The notes beneath the pieces are model-generated. The model saw only the letters and a list, made by a program, of their open reading frames with translations, was not told the origin of the DNA and searched no databases. From Butyrivibrio sp. NC2002 (GTDB lineage Bacteria > Bacillota > Clostridia > Lachnospirales > Lachnospiraceae), in NCBI RefSeq assembly GCF_000702265.1, contig NZ_KL370881.1, forward strand, positions 270,789-334,788: 64,000 nucleotides of DNA, given 5' to 3'. A program made the translations under genes and the position numbers. Positions 53,487-62,516 of this stretch are shown in pieces (position 1 is the stretch's first letter; every line of letters begins with the position of its first letter).

Positions 53487-55073
53487 ATGGCAATAAATAC
53501 AGACAGAGCACAAGCTCAGGCGGCAGAACTGTCATCACAGTTATGGTCTATTGCAGATGACCTCAGAGGAGGCATGGATGCTAATGAGTTCAGAAATTAT
53601 ATTCTGGGTACTATTTTTTATAGGTATCTGTCAGAACGTACAGAGCTTTATATGCAGGATATATTAAAGAACGATAATCTGACATATGAACAGGCTTTCA
53701 ATGATGCTGATTACAAGGAAGTAGTAGAGGACTGGAGCCTTGAACATCTTGGATATATCATCAAGCCCGAAAATCTTTTCAGAGAGCTTAATCGAAAGAT
53801 AGTAAAACCGACAAATGATGGAGAAAAGTTCAGTATAGAAGATTATGAGAGGGCGGTCAGCGAACTCACAGGATCCACGCTGGGCCATAAGTCAGAGGCG
53901 GCTTTTTCCGGGTTGTTTGACGATATGAGACTACAGGACACAAGGCTTGGAGATACGGTAAGTGAGAGAACTGACAAGATAGGGAAGGTAATAGCCAAGA
54001 TTGGTGAGATAGATATGGATTTGCAGGACCAGGAGTTTGATGTACTGGGTACTGCTTACATGATACTGATTGGGCTGTTTCAGAGTGGCGCTGGTAAGAA
54101 GGGTGGTGAATTTTTTACTCCTGTTGGACCATCAACGTTATGCGCTACACTTGCTACTATTGGGTTAGATGAAGCAAAGACAGTAGGAGATTGTACTTGT
54201 GGTTCGGGTTCCATGTTGCTTGATGTCAGAAAACATCTCACAACTGGAAGGGTAGGTCATTTCTATGGTCAAGAGAATAATCCTACTACTTTCAACCTTG
54301 CACGCATGAATATGCTGATGCATGGGGTAGATTACCAGAATTTTAGCCTTTATAAAGGCGATACTCTGACAAATGATATGTATGGTGATGACCTCAAGCT
54401 GACTGTGCAGGTATGTAATCCTCCGTATTCATTAAAATGGGATGCAAAGTCAGAGTATCTGGACGACCCAAGATACTCAGGGGTAAATAAGCTTGCACCA
54501 AAATCCCATGCTGATTTTGCCTTTGTACAGCACATGGTATATCACATGGACGAAGCAGACGGTAGGGTAGCGGTTCTGCTACCACATGGGGTATTATTCC
54601 GTGGCGGTGCAGAGGAAGATATAAGAAAATGGCTTATTAGTACTGTGAACCGCTTAGACGCTGTAATAGGATTACCAGCTAATCTGTTCCATGGAACTTC
54701 AATTCCTGTTGTTATTCTTGTACTTAAATCAAAGAGGAATGGCAATAGCGATAATATTCTTTTCATAGATGCAAGTAAAGAATTCATAAAAGGTAAGAAC
54801 CAAAATGAATTACCAGATGAAAGCATAAAAAAGATAGTAGACGCATATGTTGCTAGAACTGACATTCCGCAATATGCCTATGTTGCGGATATTCAGACGG
54901 AGATAATAGATAAAAATGGATACAACCTAAATATTCCGAGGTATATTGATACCTCCGAAGAAGAGCAAGAGATTGACATTGCTCATATAAAACATGAGTT
55001 GGAGGACATACAAAAACAGAAAGATGAGCTGCAAAATACGATTATTGATACTATGAAATTGCTTGGGTTATAA
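53487..55073 (+). CDS. hsdM: Type I DNA methyltransferase, M subunit
   Basis: Adenine-N6 methylation, 528 residues. N-terminal helical HsdM domain (about 1-165), then the methyltransferase: GGEFFTPVGPSTLCA, motif I DCTCGSGSMLLD and catalytic NPPY at 311-314. A C-terminal coiled coil contacts HsdS. GGAGGG precedes the ATG 3 bases after hsdR. Full length and apparently active. Confidence 0.96.
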   Translation: MAINTDRAQAQAAELSSQLWSIADDLRGGMDANEFRNYILGTIFYRYLSERTELYMQDILKNDNLTYEQAFNDADYKEVVEDWSLEHLGYIIKPENLFRELNRKIVKPTNDGEKFSIEDYERAVSELTGSTLGHKSEAAFSGLFDDMRLQDTRLGDTVSERTDKIGKVIAKIGEIDMDLQDQEFDVLGTAYMILIGLFQSGAGKKGGEFFTPVGPSTLCATLATIGLDEAKTVGDCTCGSGSMLLDVRKHLTTGRVGHFYGQENNPTTFNLARMNMLMHGVDYQNFSLYKGDTLTNDMYGDDLKLTVQVCNPPYSLKWDAKSEYLDDPRYSGVNKLAPKSHADFAFVQHMVYHMDEADGRVAVLLPHGVLFRGGAEEDIRKWLISTVNRLDAVIGLPANLFHGTSIPVVILVLKSKRNGNSDNILFIDASKEFIKGKNQNELPDESIKKIVDAYVARTDIPQYAYVADIQTEIIDKNGYNLNIPRYIDTSEEEQEIDIAHIKHELEDIQKQKDELQNTIIDTMKLLGL

Positions 55074-55086
55074 GAGGTGATAATGG

Positions 55087-55302
55087 ATGGATACAGATTT
55101 ACATGTAGGGTTTAATGCCCCTTTGAATAATCTAGACACGGAAGATAGGACATATGGATGCAGAGCAAATAATCCAAATATTTGTGCAAATAATGGAATA
55201 GAGGGAATATGTGCGTTCAGTTCTGATGATAAGATGTGTAAAAAACCCTCAAGAGCCTGGAAAAAGCAGTTTTATAAATTGGGAGATACAAATAATGAGT
55301 AA
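55087..55302 (+). CDS. Small Cys-rich protein between hsdM and hsdS
   Basis: 71 residues. DRTYGCRANNPNICANNGI and CAFSSDDKMCKKPSRAWKKQ hold four cysteines in a C-x6-C-x8-C-x8-C-like spacing, suggesting a zinc-binding or redox mini-domain with a basic C-terminus. Ribosome site GAGGTG lies upstream. It overlaps the hsdS start by 8 bases, so it is made together with the specificity subunit. I recall similar short proteins in type I loci of Firmicutes but know no function for them. Confidence 0.75.
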   Translation: MDTDLHVGFNAPLNNLDTEDRTYGCRANNPNICANNGIEGICAFSSDDKMCKKPSRAWKKQFYKLGDTNNE

Positions 55303-56467
55303 TAAGCCAAAAGTACGTTTTTCTCAATATGTAAATGAGTGGAATAAAGCAAAACTACAGGATTTTGTAGTGGATATGGTTGGAGGAGCATCACTTACAC
55401 CTGATGATATTTTAGATGAAGGTGACTATAAAATCATACCCAAGAAAGCTATTCAAGCTGGTGGCAAGATTGTTATCGATGATGAATGTAACTATGTGAC
55501 AAAAGAGACTTATGAGCGATTTAAGGCTAATCATGTAGATAAATCACATACTATAGTAGTTTTGAGGGATTTGGTACCAAGTGGACCAAATATAGGCTAT
55601 ATTGTGGAAAATGATAAGGTGGATGAGGGAATACTTGCACAAGGGGTTTATGGAATGCATTTGAAAGGTATTAATCCTCAATTCCTTATTCAGTATTCCA
55701 ATTCGTCACAGTATCGTTCTTTAATGCAAAAGCTAAAGGTTGGTAGCACACAAGTCCACATAAGAAATACTGTATATTTGGATATTGATATACATTATCC
55801 AGGCGCTGAAGAACAGCAAGCAATCGCAGATTTCTTTGGAAAAGTGGATGATTATATTAGAGCGTCTGAGACAGAAATACTTAGATTAAAAGAACTAAAA
55901 AAAGGTTGTTTACAAAAAATGTTTCCCAGAGATAGCTCAAAAGTGCCAGAAATAAGGTTTCCTGGATTTTCTGACGATTGGGAACAGCGTAAGGTTTCTG
56001 AAATAACATCGGTAGCACCGTTCAAACCATATCTTAGTGATATTGAAGATGGTGGAGAATATGAGGTCATACAGCAGGGAGATAAACCCGTTCTTGGCTA
56101 TGCAAATGGTAAACCATTTATGGAGTATGAGAAGACAACTTTGTTTGGGGACCATACATTGTCTTTGTATAAGACAAAATCCCCATTTTTCGTGGCTTCA
56201 GATGGATTAAAGATTTTGTATTCGGAAGGGATGGATGGATATTTCTATTATTATCTTCTTGAGAAATACAAGCCTGAAAGTGAAGGATATAAAAGACATT
56301 TCTCTATACTGAAAGAGTGTGAATGTGCTTTTCCTAAATCGAGCGATGAGCAAAAGAAAATAGGGCAATATTTTGATTCACTTGACAACCTTATCACCCT
56401 TCATCAGCGTGAGTGTGATAAGTATAAGGAGCTAAAAAAGGGACTTTTGCAAAATATGTTTGTGTGA
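55295..56467 (+). CDS. hsdS: Type I restriction enzyme, specificity subunit
   Basis: Gives the HsdM and HsdR complex its two-part DNA target. 390 residues from the ATG at 55295, chosen because MSNKPKVRFSQY is a normal HsdS start. Two target domains are each followed by a conserved helix: EEQQAIADFFGKVDDYI with LKELKKGCLQKMF, and DEQKKIGQYFDSLDNLI with YKELKKGLLQNMF. Those near-repeats fit the two-fold HsdS structure. No spare hsdS fragment is nearby, so phase-variable switching is not evident. Confidence 0.93.
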   Translation: MSNKPKVRFSQYVNEWNKAKLQDFVVDMVGGASLTPDDILDEGDYKIIPKKAIQAGGKIVIDDECNYVTKETYERFKANHVDKSHTIVVLRDLVPSGPNIGYIVENDKVDEGILAQGVYGMHLKGINPQFLIQYSNSSQYRSLMQKLKVGSTQVHIRNTVYLDIDIHYPGAEEQQAIADFFGKVDDYIRASETEILRLKELKKGCLQKMFPRDSSKVPEIRFPGFSDDWEQRKVSEITSVAPFKPYLSDIEDGGEYEVIQQGDKPVLGYANGKPFMEYEKTTLFGDHTLSLYKTKSPFFVASDGLKILYSEGMDGYFYYYLLEKYKPESEGYKRHFSILKECECAFPKSSDEQKKIGQYFDSLDNLITLHQRECDKYKELKKGLLQNMFV

Positions 56468-56874
56468 CCTAGCTCTAAATGAAGTGGTTGTCGTATTTGT
56501 AGATTTCTATCGAGCTTGAAAAATAACTATTCAGAAAGAACATCTTTTTCGGGATATAGGGAAAGGATGTTCTTTGTTGTTTTATTTTTTTTCATGATTT
56601 TATAATGGTAATTCAGATTATGAAGAAAGCATATTAGAAGTGAATAGAAAATGCTTAGAAAAAAGAAAAGTTAATATAAATTAGACGAACAGGAGAGATG
56701 ATGGTAGTGAAAAGCTATTTTTTAAGAAAAAGAAGAAAGAACAAAAGCGTCAAAATAACTTATGGATTAAATAGATTTAACAAAAATGTCAAAATATATT
56801 GATTTTGAGTTAAAATTCCAGTATTGTAAAGCGTGAATATAACTATAGTTTAATTGATATACGGAGAAGATGAG
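56468..56874. other. Gap after hsdS
   Basis: Apart from the terminator it holds a 33-codon basic frame (56701-56802; starts MVVKSYFLRKRRK) with AGGAGAG just upstream. This may be a real small peptide or chance. Nothing else is seen. Confidence 0.3.
56535..56580 (+). terminator. Terminator of the type I R-M operon
   Basis: AAAGAACATC pairs with GATGTTCTTT across a 21-base loop, followed by a T-rich stretch. Confidence 0.7.
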
Positions 56875-57531
56875 ATGGGAAATTATTATAGCTACAAGAG
56901 AATTTCTACAGATACGGAAAAGCAAAACTTTAATCGACAGATTAAGTCTTTGGAACGTTACGCTAAAGAACATGATATTGAATACTTGATAGAGTTTACG
57001 GAGGAAAAGTCAGCTAAAAATTTTTCTGAAAGACCGCAGTTCAAGAAGTTGGATAGAATACTACAATCTGGTGATACTGTTGTATTCAAGGACTTATCCC
57101 GTTTCACAAGAGAGGCTGAAAACGGATATAAGAAGTATATGGAATGGGTTGAGCGTGGAATATCAATTGTTTTCATAGATAACCCTACTGTCTCTAGCGA
57201 TTATATTTGCCAGATGATAAAAACCGCAGAGTCGCAGGACATTGTGACCAAGACTGCCATGGAGGGGGTAATTAAGCTTTTGCTGATTGTTGAACTTGAT
57301 AGAGCCGAGCAGCAACGCAGATACATTTCCAAGGCTATTGCAGATGGAATAGCGGCAAGTGATAAAAAAAGTGGCAGAAAGCCCGGACAATTAGATAAGC
57401 TGACAAAAGAACTTCAAATGGATATTGAATTGTATCTGGGTGACCGTTCTATAAAACAGATAGAGCTAATGAATAAGCACAAGATAAGCCGTAATACGCT
57501 TAAAAAGTATATTGCTAATGTTCGTGGGTAA
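56875..57531 (+). CDS. Small serine recombinase (resolvase/invertase family)
   Basis: 218 residues from the ATG at 56875, which has GGAGA upstream. N-terminal catalytic domain with the nucleophile predicted as Ser11 (YKRISTD), the FKDLSRFTRE motif near 68-77, and a long E-helix region. A short C-terminal HTH (KQIELMNKHKISRNTLKKYI) binds DNA. The size matches resolvases and invertases, not large integrases. Its target is unknown; candidates are element resolution or a local inversion. Confidence 0.88.
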   Translation: MGNYYSYKRISTDTEKQNFNRQIKSLERYAKEHDIEYLIEFTEEKSAKNFSERPQFKKLDRILQSGDTVVFKDLSRFTREAENGYKKYMEWVERGISIVFIDNPTVSSDYICQMIKTAESQDIVTKTAMEGVIKLLLIVELDRAEQQRRYISKAIADGIAASDKKSGRKPGQLDKLTKELQMDIELYLGDRSIKQIELMNKHKISRNTLKKYIANVRG

Positions 57532-57619
57532 AAGGATATTGCAGCAGGTTTTTCCGCTTATGATATTGGTATTCTTGGCTAAATTTTTAAATGAAAGAAA
57601 TGTATACTGTCCAATTGAT

Positions 57620-57658
57620 AAAGACCGCACCGATAAGTTAATCGGAACGGTCTTTTTA
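57620..57658. terminator. Bidirectional terminator between convergent genes
   Basis: AAAGACCG pairs with CGGTCTTT, with an inner ACCGAT/ATCGG helix. It serves the recombinase gene (plus) and the gene ending at 57663 (minus). Confidence 0.85.
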
Positions 57659-57662
57659 TTGT

Positions 57663-58478
57663 TTAAAGGGATAATCCAGCTTTATCAATTTCGGAATGGT
57701 CGATGCCAGTTTTTATATAGGACTCAGTAAATTTCTCTCCGTTGAAGTAGATTGCAGATATAATCAAGTTAAGAGCAGGTATGTTCATGGAAGTTAGTCT
57801 AGTAAACATGGTTTTTGAGTCAGTGACAAAACTGTATTTGACCTTTTTGTCACTACCGTCTCCGAGTATATTGTAAAAAAAAGATTGTATGGGGCTGATA
57901 CCTGTAATTCCATTGTAAAAGTCAAATGCCCAATAATCTATTGGAGCATTTTTGCTAGAAGAATAATCACAAGTTAAGTCATGGTAGAAAGCCATAGTAC
58001 TAGTATGCCCGTCCTCTCTCACGATTACACGTTTGCTGAAAGAACACTCTTTAGGCATTTTACATGGGATTTGTAGGTTGATGATGACAGGCATCAGTTC
58101 TGATTTGACGGTATCATCAGGTATATGGGGAATGATTTCTTCTGATGGATTAAATGGATATTTCTTTTTATAATCCAGTTTAGCCGCTTCCATTAATTCT
58201 TTGTAACAGTCTTCTGCATTAATCTTTGAGTTGATTTCAGCAATTTTTTTTGCAAGGGTCTTATAGGTTTTTGGCGTCTCTATGCCGTCAGTATCAGGAT
58301 TAAACATACGGTTAAGTATTGTTAGACTCATGCTGGGCTTAAGACTAGCAAATTGTTTCATGGTTAGTCCGGAGGACTCAATCACTGGTTTTACAATTTC
58401 TGCAACTGCTCTTTGAGTTTGATTTGTTATATCAGACAATTCATGTCTTTTTTTTCTTGGTTTGGTCATATCGGCCAT
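57663..58478 (-). CDS. Unknown protein with N-terminal HTH-like region
   Basis: 271 residues, with GAGGAGG before the ATG on the minus strand. Residues about 35-75 (GLTMKQFASLKPSMSLTILNRM then TPKTYKTLAKKIAEI) have the outline of an XRE-type HTH, followed by a larger beta-rich domain. Its promoter region holds a perfect inverted repeat (58575-58603). It may be the island's repressor, controlling itself and the divergent 58781 gene. The C-terminal domain is not recognised. Confidence 0.55.
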   Translation of the reverse strand: MADMTKPRKKRHELSDITNQTQRAVAEIVKPVIESSGLTMKQFASLKPSMSLTILNRMFNPDTDGIETPKTYKTLAKKIAEINSKINAEDCYKELMEAAKLDYKKKYPFNPSEEIIPHIPDDTVKSELMPVIINLQIPCKMPKECSFSKRVIVREDGHTSTMAFYHDLTCDYSSSKNAPIDYWAFDFYNGITGISPIQSFFYNILGDGSDKKVKYSFVTDSKTMFTRLTSMNIPALNLIISAIYFNGEKFTESYIKTGIDHSEIDKAGLSL

Positions 58479-58574
58479 GTTAATACCTCCTCATATTAAT
58501 TAAACAAATAATGTAGAAAAGTCAGTTATAGAGCCGGTTGTCGGCTCCTCTTTATATGTATAATAGCATTCTGC

Positions 58575-58603
58575 TTTCTTAACGTCAATATGATGTTAAG
58601 AAA
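58575..58603. promoter_or_regulatory. Operator-like inverted repeat between divergent genes
   Basis: Perfect 9-bp arms TTTCTTAAC and GTTAAGAAA, with a further partly symmetric centre. It lies between the minus-strand gene and the plus-strand gene at 58781. A hairpin-like GAGCCG/CGGCTC is at 58529-58546. Confidence 0.6.
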
Positions 58604-58629
58604 ATATTTAAAAAATAACAAAATAAATG

Positions 58630-58658
58630 TTGACAAGCATTGGAAAGTGTGTTAAGGT
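58630..58658 (+). promoter_or_regulatory. Promoter candidate for the right-end genes
   Basis: TTGACA at 58630-58635 followed after 17 bp by TAAGGT at 58653-58658, next to the 58575 palindrome. It would drive 58781 and perhaps the genes on to the integrase. Confidence 0.5.
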
Positions 58659-58780
58659 AAAATCACTTAAGAACATAATGGCGATAAGGTAATGACTCTT
58701 GAAATGGTTTTAAGTAAGCAGTGAGATAGGAGATGTTATTTAAGAAACAAAAGCGGCTCAAAAATAAGGAGGGCAAGAAA

Positions 58781-59251
58781 ATGATTAAGAATGAGGTTGT
58801 TACAGTGAAAAATGGAAATGTTGTTAATGGTAGCTTGGATTTTAGAGATATGGAGGAAATGACTATGTACGAAGAAAACAGGATTTATGAAATTGTAGAC
58901 AATTTTGAGACGGAATGCATGATAGTGGAAGCTTTTTTTGACAGAAACGGTATAGACCTTGATGAAATAAGCACAGAGGAAGAAGCAAAGGAAGTCTACA
59001 ACGAATATTTAGAGGAGGAAATCTGTATGAGTTTCGAAGAAGCTCTTGAGGACCTGGAGGCTGTCTCTACTGATGACTATACCGACAACTACAAAGGAAT
59101 GCTATATGACATGTTCCTAAGGGAATTAGACAGAAGGTTTGACTATTGGGACGAACTGATAGACGAGTATGAGCTTGAAGAAAAGCTTGCTTATCTGGGA
59201 TACATTGAGTATGTGGACGATGAAGAAGAGGAGTATGCGGAAGTGGTATAA
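58781..59251 (+). CDS. Very acidic island protein, 156 aa
   Basis: Start at 58781 with AGGAGGG upstream. Roughly a third of residues are Asp or Glu, ending in a nearly pure acidic tail. Residues about 40-130 match the protein at 60242-60709 in outline: MIV(E/D)AF, later FEEAL(E/D)(D/E), then a xYWxxLI ending. Strong acidity would fit a DNA-mimic or a protein that binds basic partners; that is only inference. Confidence 0.6.
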   Translation: MIKNEVVTVKNGNVVNGSLDFRDMEEMTMYEENRIYEIVDNFETECMIVEAFFDRNGIDLDEISTEEEAKEVYNEYLEEEICMSFEEALEDLEAVSTDDYTDNYKGMLYDMFLRELDRRFDYWDELIDEYELEEKLAYLGYIEYVDDEEEEYAEVV

Positions 59252-59330
59252 GTCCAACTTGTAACAATGGTAAATGTTGATTTTATTTGGAATACCAATA
59301 AGTACATAAACAATGATGGAGGATAAGGAT

Positions 59331-60023
59331 ATGTCAAAGGAAGTAATTTTAAAGATTAAGAATGCAGAAGTAATTAAAGAAAATACCATGCCCAATATTT
59401 CAGTTTCATTAAAGAATGTGGGTGACACAAAAAATATTATTGACATACAGGATGTAAATGCGGCTAGAGAATTAGAACAATCATTAAGCTCTTTATATAG
59501 TGCGGAGATGTTAGATTATCTTGAAGAATTGCGTGAGATTATTGAAGACATTTCCTCAGTATTAAATATTTCGATGGGAGAAATAGAACTATACGAACCT
59601 AGTGATATGCCTACACCTACAACAGCGGCAGCGATTTCAAATACTACAGACTCTATTATGCTAAATGTGGAGGTGTTTAACCCGGATAGAGGTATAGAAC
59701 TATATCAAATTTTTTCATTGGCAAACGTAATACGTATGAGTTGGCAGCAAAGGCAAGGAAAACTTAACTTGCTTAGAGTGAAGGCGTCTAACGATTGCTC
59801 TATTTCAGAGTACAATTCACAGAAATTCCAGATAGATGCACATGCGTTTGCATATCTTTATTTGTTGGCTTTTTATGATGAAAGTGAATATGACAAGGTG
59901 TATGGTTTTTTTCTAAATTTTGTGTCAAATATATCATCGGATAAAGCAAGCTTTGAACTGGTTATCAACAGGATTATGAATAGGGCAGAGTATATATTGA
60001 GGACAGAGCAAAATTTGTTTTAG
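59331..60023 (+). CDS. Unknown island protein, 230 aa
   Basis: Start at 59331 with GGAGG upstream. Acidic and mostly helical; features include ISVSLKNVGDTKNIIDI near the start and FQIDAHAFAYLYLLAFYDES near 170. No zinc-protease HExxH. Not recognised. Second gene of the right-end set. Confidence 0.6.
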   Translation: MSKEVILKIKNAEVIKENTMPNISVSLKNVGDTKNIIDIQDVNAARELEQSLSSLYSAEMLDYLEELREIIEDISSVLNISMGEIELYEPSDMPTPTTAAAISNTTDSIMLNVEVFNPDRGIELYQIFSLANVIRMSWQQRQGKLNLLRVKASNDCSISEYNSQKFQIDAHAFAYLYLLAFYDESEYDKVYGFFLNFVSNISSDKASFELVINRIMNRAEYILRTEQNLF

Positions 60024-60241
60024 GAATGCTTAAAAGGTATAGATGTTTAAAAATTGATGCAAAAAAGCTGCCTCAATAAAAATTGAGTCAAAGCTGATAG
60101 TCTTGCATTGTTAGGAAATCCAATAGAGGCAAGTGATAGAAAGCGAGGTGATGAAAAAAGTGCCTCAATCCAGATTTCATCCAAAGTAATAGGTTTAGTT
60201 TATGAATATGATGATTTTTAAATCAAAAAAGGAGAAGAGAG

Positions 60242-60709
60242 ATGAGTAATTATAGAGTTGATTTTCAGATGAAGGATGCTAATAAGAATGAAAATGAGAG
60301 TTTTGAGGGGATTGAAACGAAGTGTACAGATAAAAGCAATACTATTTCGGATATTGGCAAGGTGGGTTCAATGATAGTAGATGCATTTGAAGCCAGATAT
60401 AATCTTTGTAATTTGGAAACGATTGATAATGCTAAGGAATTATATGAGTCACATTACTATGAGCTATATGAGAAGGATTTTGAGGAAGCATTGGATGAAT
60501 TTGGAGGAGATATTGCAGAATTACAAGAAGAATGTTTATTACGTCTTGCTATGAAGCTATATGCTTTTAAGGATTGGTATTATTGGAAAAAGTTGATTTT
60601 GGAATTGAAAATAGGTAAGAAAAAGTTTAATTCCAAACATCATGGCTTAGTTTCACTGAGCAAGTTTGTCAACATGATGATATACGCAAGCTATCTGCGC
60701 AGTAAGTGA
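60242..60709 (+). CDS. Distant paralogue of the acidic protein at 58781
   Basis: 155 residues, AAGGAGAAGAG upstream. SMIVDAFEARYNLCNLETI, AKELYESHYYELYEKDFEEALDEFGG and WYYWKKLILELKIG follow the same order as in the 58781 protein, but the C-terminus is basic here. An upstream leader (60024-60241) has short TGCCTCAAT repeats at about 60073 and 60162. Confidence 0.6.
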   Translation: MSNYRVDFQMKDANKNENESFEGIETKCTDKSNTISDIGKVGSMIVDAFEARYNLCNLETIDNAKELYESHYYELYEKDFEEALDEFGGDIAELQEECLLRLAMKLYAFKDWYYWKKLILELKIGKKKFNSKHHGLVSLSKFVNMMIYASYLRSK

Positions 60710-60819
60710 CTATATGACCATTTAAAGAATGTTTTAATAAGGAGGTGATTAATAAGTTCTCTAGAGCGTGAGGCCAAATGTTTATTGTTTTGGATAATAA
60801 TTTTAGAAAGGGGAAAGAA

Positions 60820-60909
60820 ATGATTAAAGCGTTAAGATTTGCTATGACCAAATCGGTATCGCATGCATTTTTAAGGAGAAATTATGGAGAATATGAAAGT
60901 GATTGGTAG
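60820..60909 (+). CDS. 29-codon peptide overlapping the excisionase start
   Basis: AAAGGGGAAAG precedes the ATG; the peptide is basic at first (MIKALRFAMTKSVSHAFLRR) and ends NYGEYESDW. It overlaps the first codons of the excisionase gene in another frame, so it could couple or tune excisionase translation. It is too short to identify. Confidence 0.45.
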   Translation: MIKALRFAMTKSVSHAFLRRNYGEYESDW

Positions 60910-61165
60910 CATGGATGGGATGACAACAACAGTGTCAGAGAATAGCGCTGATGATATTTTGAAGAATACACATATTGTAATTCCTGTCCAAAACAAAGTT
61001 GCGTTAACTATATCCGAAGCTGCTGCTTATAGCAATATAGGCCAGAACCGGATAAGTAATCTGCTTAGAACACCCAATTGCCCATTTGCTCTTTTTGTGG
61101 GTAATAAGAAACTCGTTAAACGGCGAGAATTTGAAAAATTTTTAGAGAGCAGATTGACAGTTTGA
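60884..61165 (+). CDS. xis: Excisionase-type HTH protein
   Basis: 93 residues, AAGGAG upstream. After a polar 38-residue start, LTISEAAAYSNIGQNRISNLLRT and FVGNKKLVKRREFEKFL form a winged-helix excisionase domain like Xis of Tn916-type elements. It sits 98 bp before the integrase, the usual place. It should bend DNA at the ends to favour excision. Confidence 0.85.
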   Translation: MENMKVIGSMDGMTTTVSENSADDILKNTHIVIPVQNKVALTISEAAAYSNIGQNRISNLLRTPNCPFALFVGNKKLVKRREFEKFLESRLTV

Positions 61166-61199
61166 ACGGCATAATGTTGAAACATCTATTGAGAAAAAA

Positions 61200-61208
61200 G
61201 GGCGTAAA
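61200..61208. repeat. Single GGGCGTAAA in the integrase leader
   Basis: Same 9-mer as at both island ends, 56 bp before the integrase ATG. Integrase binding here could control its own gene. A GGTACA/TGTACC inverted repeat follows at about 61211-61232. Confidence 0.5.
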
Positions 61209-61263
61209 TGGTACACTTATAAAGTTGTACCGAGCTCTTTTTCATGAATGAAAGGAGTTCGAT

Positions 61264-62505
61264 ATGGGACTAGATTTAAAAGGTAAAGAATTAGGAAAGG
61301 GGTTATCACAGCGTAAAGACGGCAGATACTCAGCGAGATTTAGGTCAAAGACAGGCAGAATAGAAAAGTATTTTGACTCTGTTCCAGAGGCTAGAAATTG
61401 GCTTGAGGATGCAAAGTATAAAGCCAAACATAACACTGTATTAGCACCATTTGAACTGACAGCAGATGAAATAATGAATTCAGGCAAGTGCCCACAGGAT
61501 TTATCTGATATGACTGTGGATGAATGGTTTGATTTTTGGATGGAAAATCTTATTCCGAAGCTCTCATATAATACAAGACGTAATTATCGCGAGCGTTATA
61601 CTAAAAATGTAAAGCCTGTTGTAGGTAAACTGAAGATTACAGATGTAAAGCCTCTTCATTGTACGAAAGTTCTGCTTGATATGAATGATGACTATGCTGG
61701 CTCTACAATTCGCCAGACGTTCATACAAATGGGAACAATGTTTAAATCGGCTTTAGATAATGATATTATACAAAAGCATCCCATGGATGGAGTAAAATAT
61801 ACAAAAGCAGTCAAAAAAATGTCAGATATTAAGGTTCTTACTGTGGAAGAGCAGAGAAAGTTTCTTGAAGTGGCTGAAAGGTCACATAATAAAGACCAGT
61901 ACAACTTCCTTTTGCAGACAGGACTTAGGACTTCCGAACTTGTAGGGCTGACTTTTAGTTCAATTGATTTTGAAAAGAAGACCCTGACTATTGATAAGAC
62001 TCTTGAATATCGGCATAATGTTGGAGAATGGAGAGCGGGTTCACCGAAGACAATAGCGAGCTATAGAACAATTCCGCTTACAGAATGTGCATACAAGATT
62101 CTAAAGAGGCTATATGATGAAAGAAAAAATAGGTTCGAAGCTAAAGAACTTAATCAGGTTCTTTCATTTGAGGATAGGCTTACTGGAGAAACAAGACAAC
62201 TCGATATGAATGACCTTGTGTTTGTGAATTATCGTACAGGAATGCCAACCAAGAACAGCTCATACGATACACATTTGTACAAACTGTGTGATGAAGCGGG
62301 AATAAAACATTTCTGTATGCATGTACTGCGTCATACTTATGCAACGAGGGCTATTGAGCGTGGGGTAAGTCCTAAAGCTTTACAAAAATTATTAGGCCAT
62401 GCAAGCCTGCAAGTGACTATGGATACTTATGTTCATGTGACAGATGACTCTAAGTTTAAGGCTGTGAGACAATTTGAGGGCAAGAATCCAGAAGAAAATA
62501 ATTGA
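61264..62505 (+). CDS. int: Tyrosine integrase of the island
   Basis: 413 residues, AAGGAG upstream. N-terminal arm-binding domain (about 1-60, AP2-like KGLSQRKDGRYSARF), a SAM-like core-binding domain (about 75-170), and the catalytic domain with Arg222 (TGLRTSEL), His353 and Arg356 (HVLRHTYATR), His379 (LGHAS) and nucleophile Tyr389 (MDTYVHV). All catalytic residues are present. It lies next to attR and would join the ATGAAACTAGGAATCGT cores. Confidence 0.95.
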   Translation: MGLDLKGKELGKGLSQRKDGRYSARFRSKTGRIEKYFDSVPEARNWLEDAKYKAKHNTVLAPFELTADEIMNSGKCPQDLSDMTVDEWFDFWMENLIPKLSYNTRRNYRERYTKNVKPVVGKLKITDVKPLHCTKVLLDMNDDYAGSTIRQTFIQMGTMFKSALDNDIIQKHPMDGVKYTKAVKKMSDIKVLTVEEQRKFLEVAERSHNKDQYNFLLQTGLRTSELVGLTFSSIDFEKKTLTIDKTLEYRHNVGEWRAGSPKTIASYRTIPLTECAYKILKRLYDERKNRFEAKELNQVLSFEDRLTGETRQLDMNDLVFVNYRTGMPTKNSSYDTHLYKLCDEAGIKHFCMHVLRHTYATRAIERGVSPKALQKLLGHASLQVTMDTYVHVTDDSKFKAVRQFEGKNPEENN

Positions 62506-62516
62506 TATTTGAGAAA

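Noticed and set aside
55295..56467. Phase-variable hsdS
   Set aside because: A recombinase is near, but there is no second hsdS or spare target domain and no inverted repeats seen within the gene.
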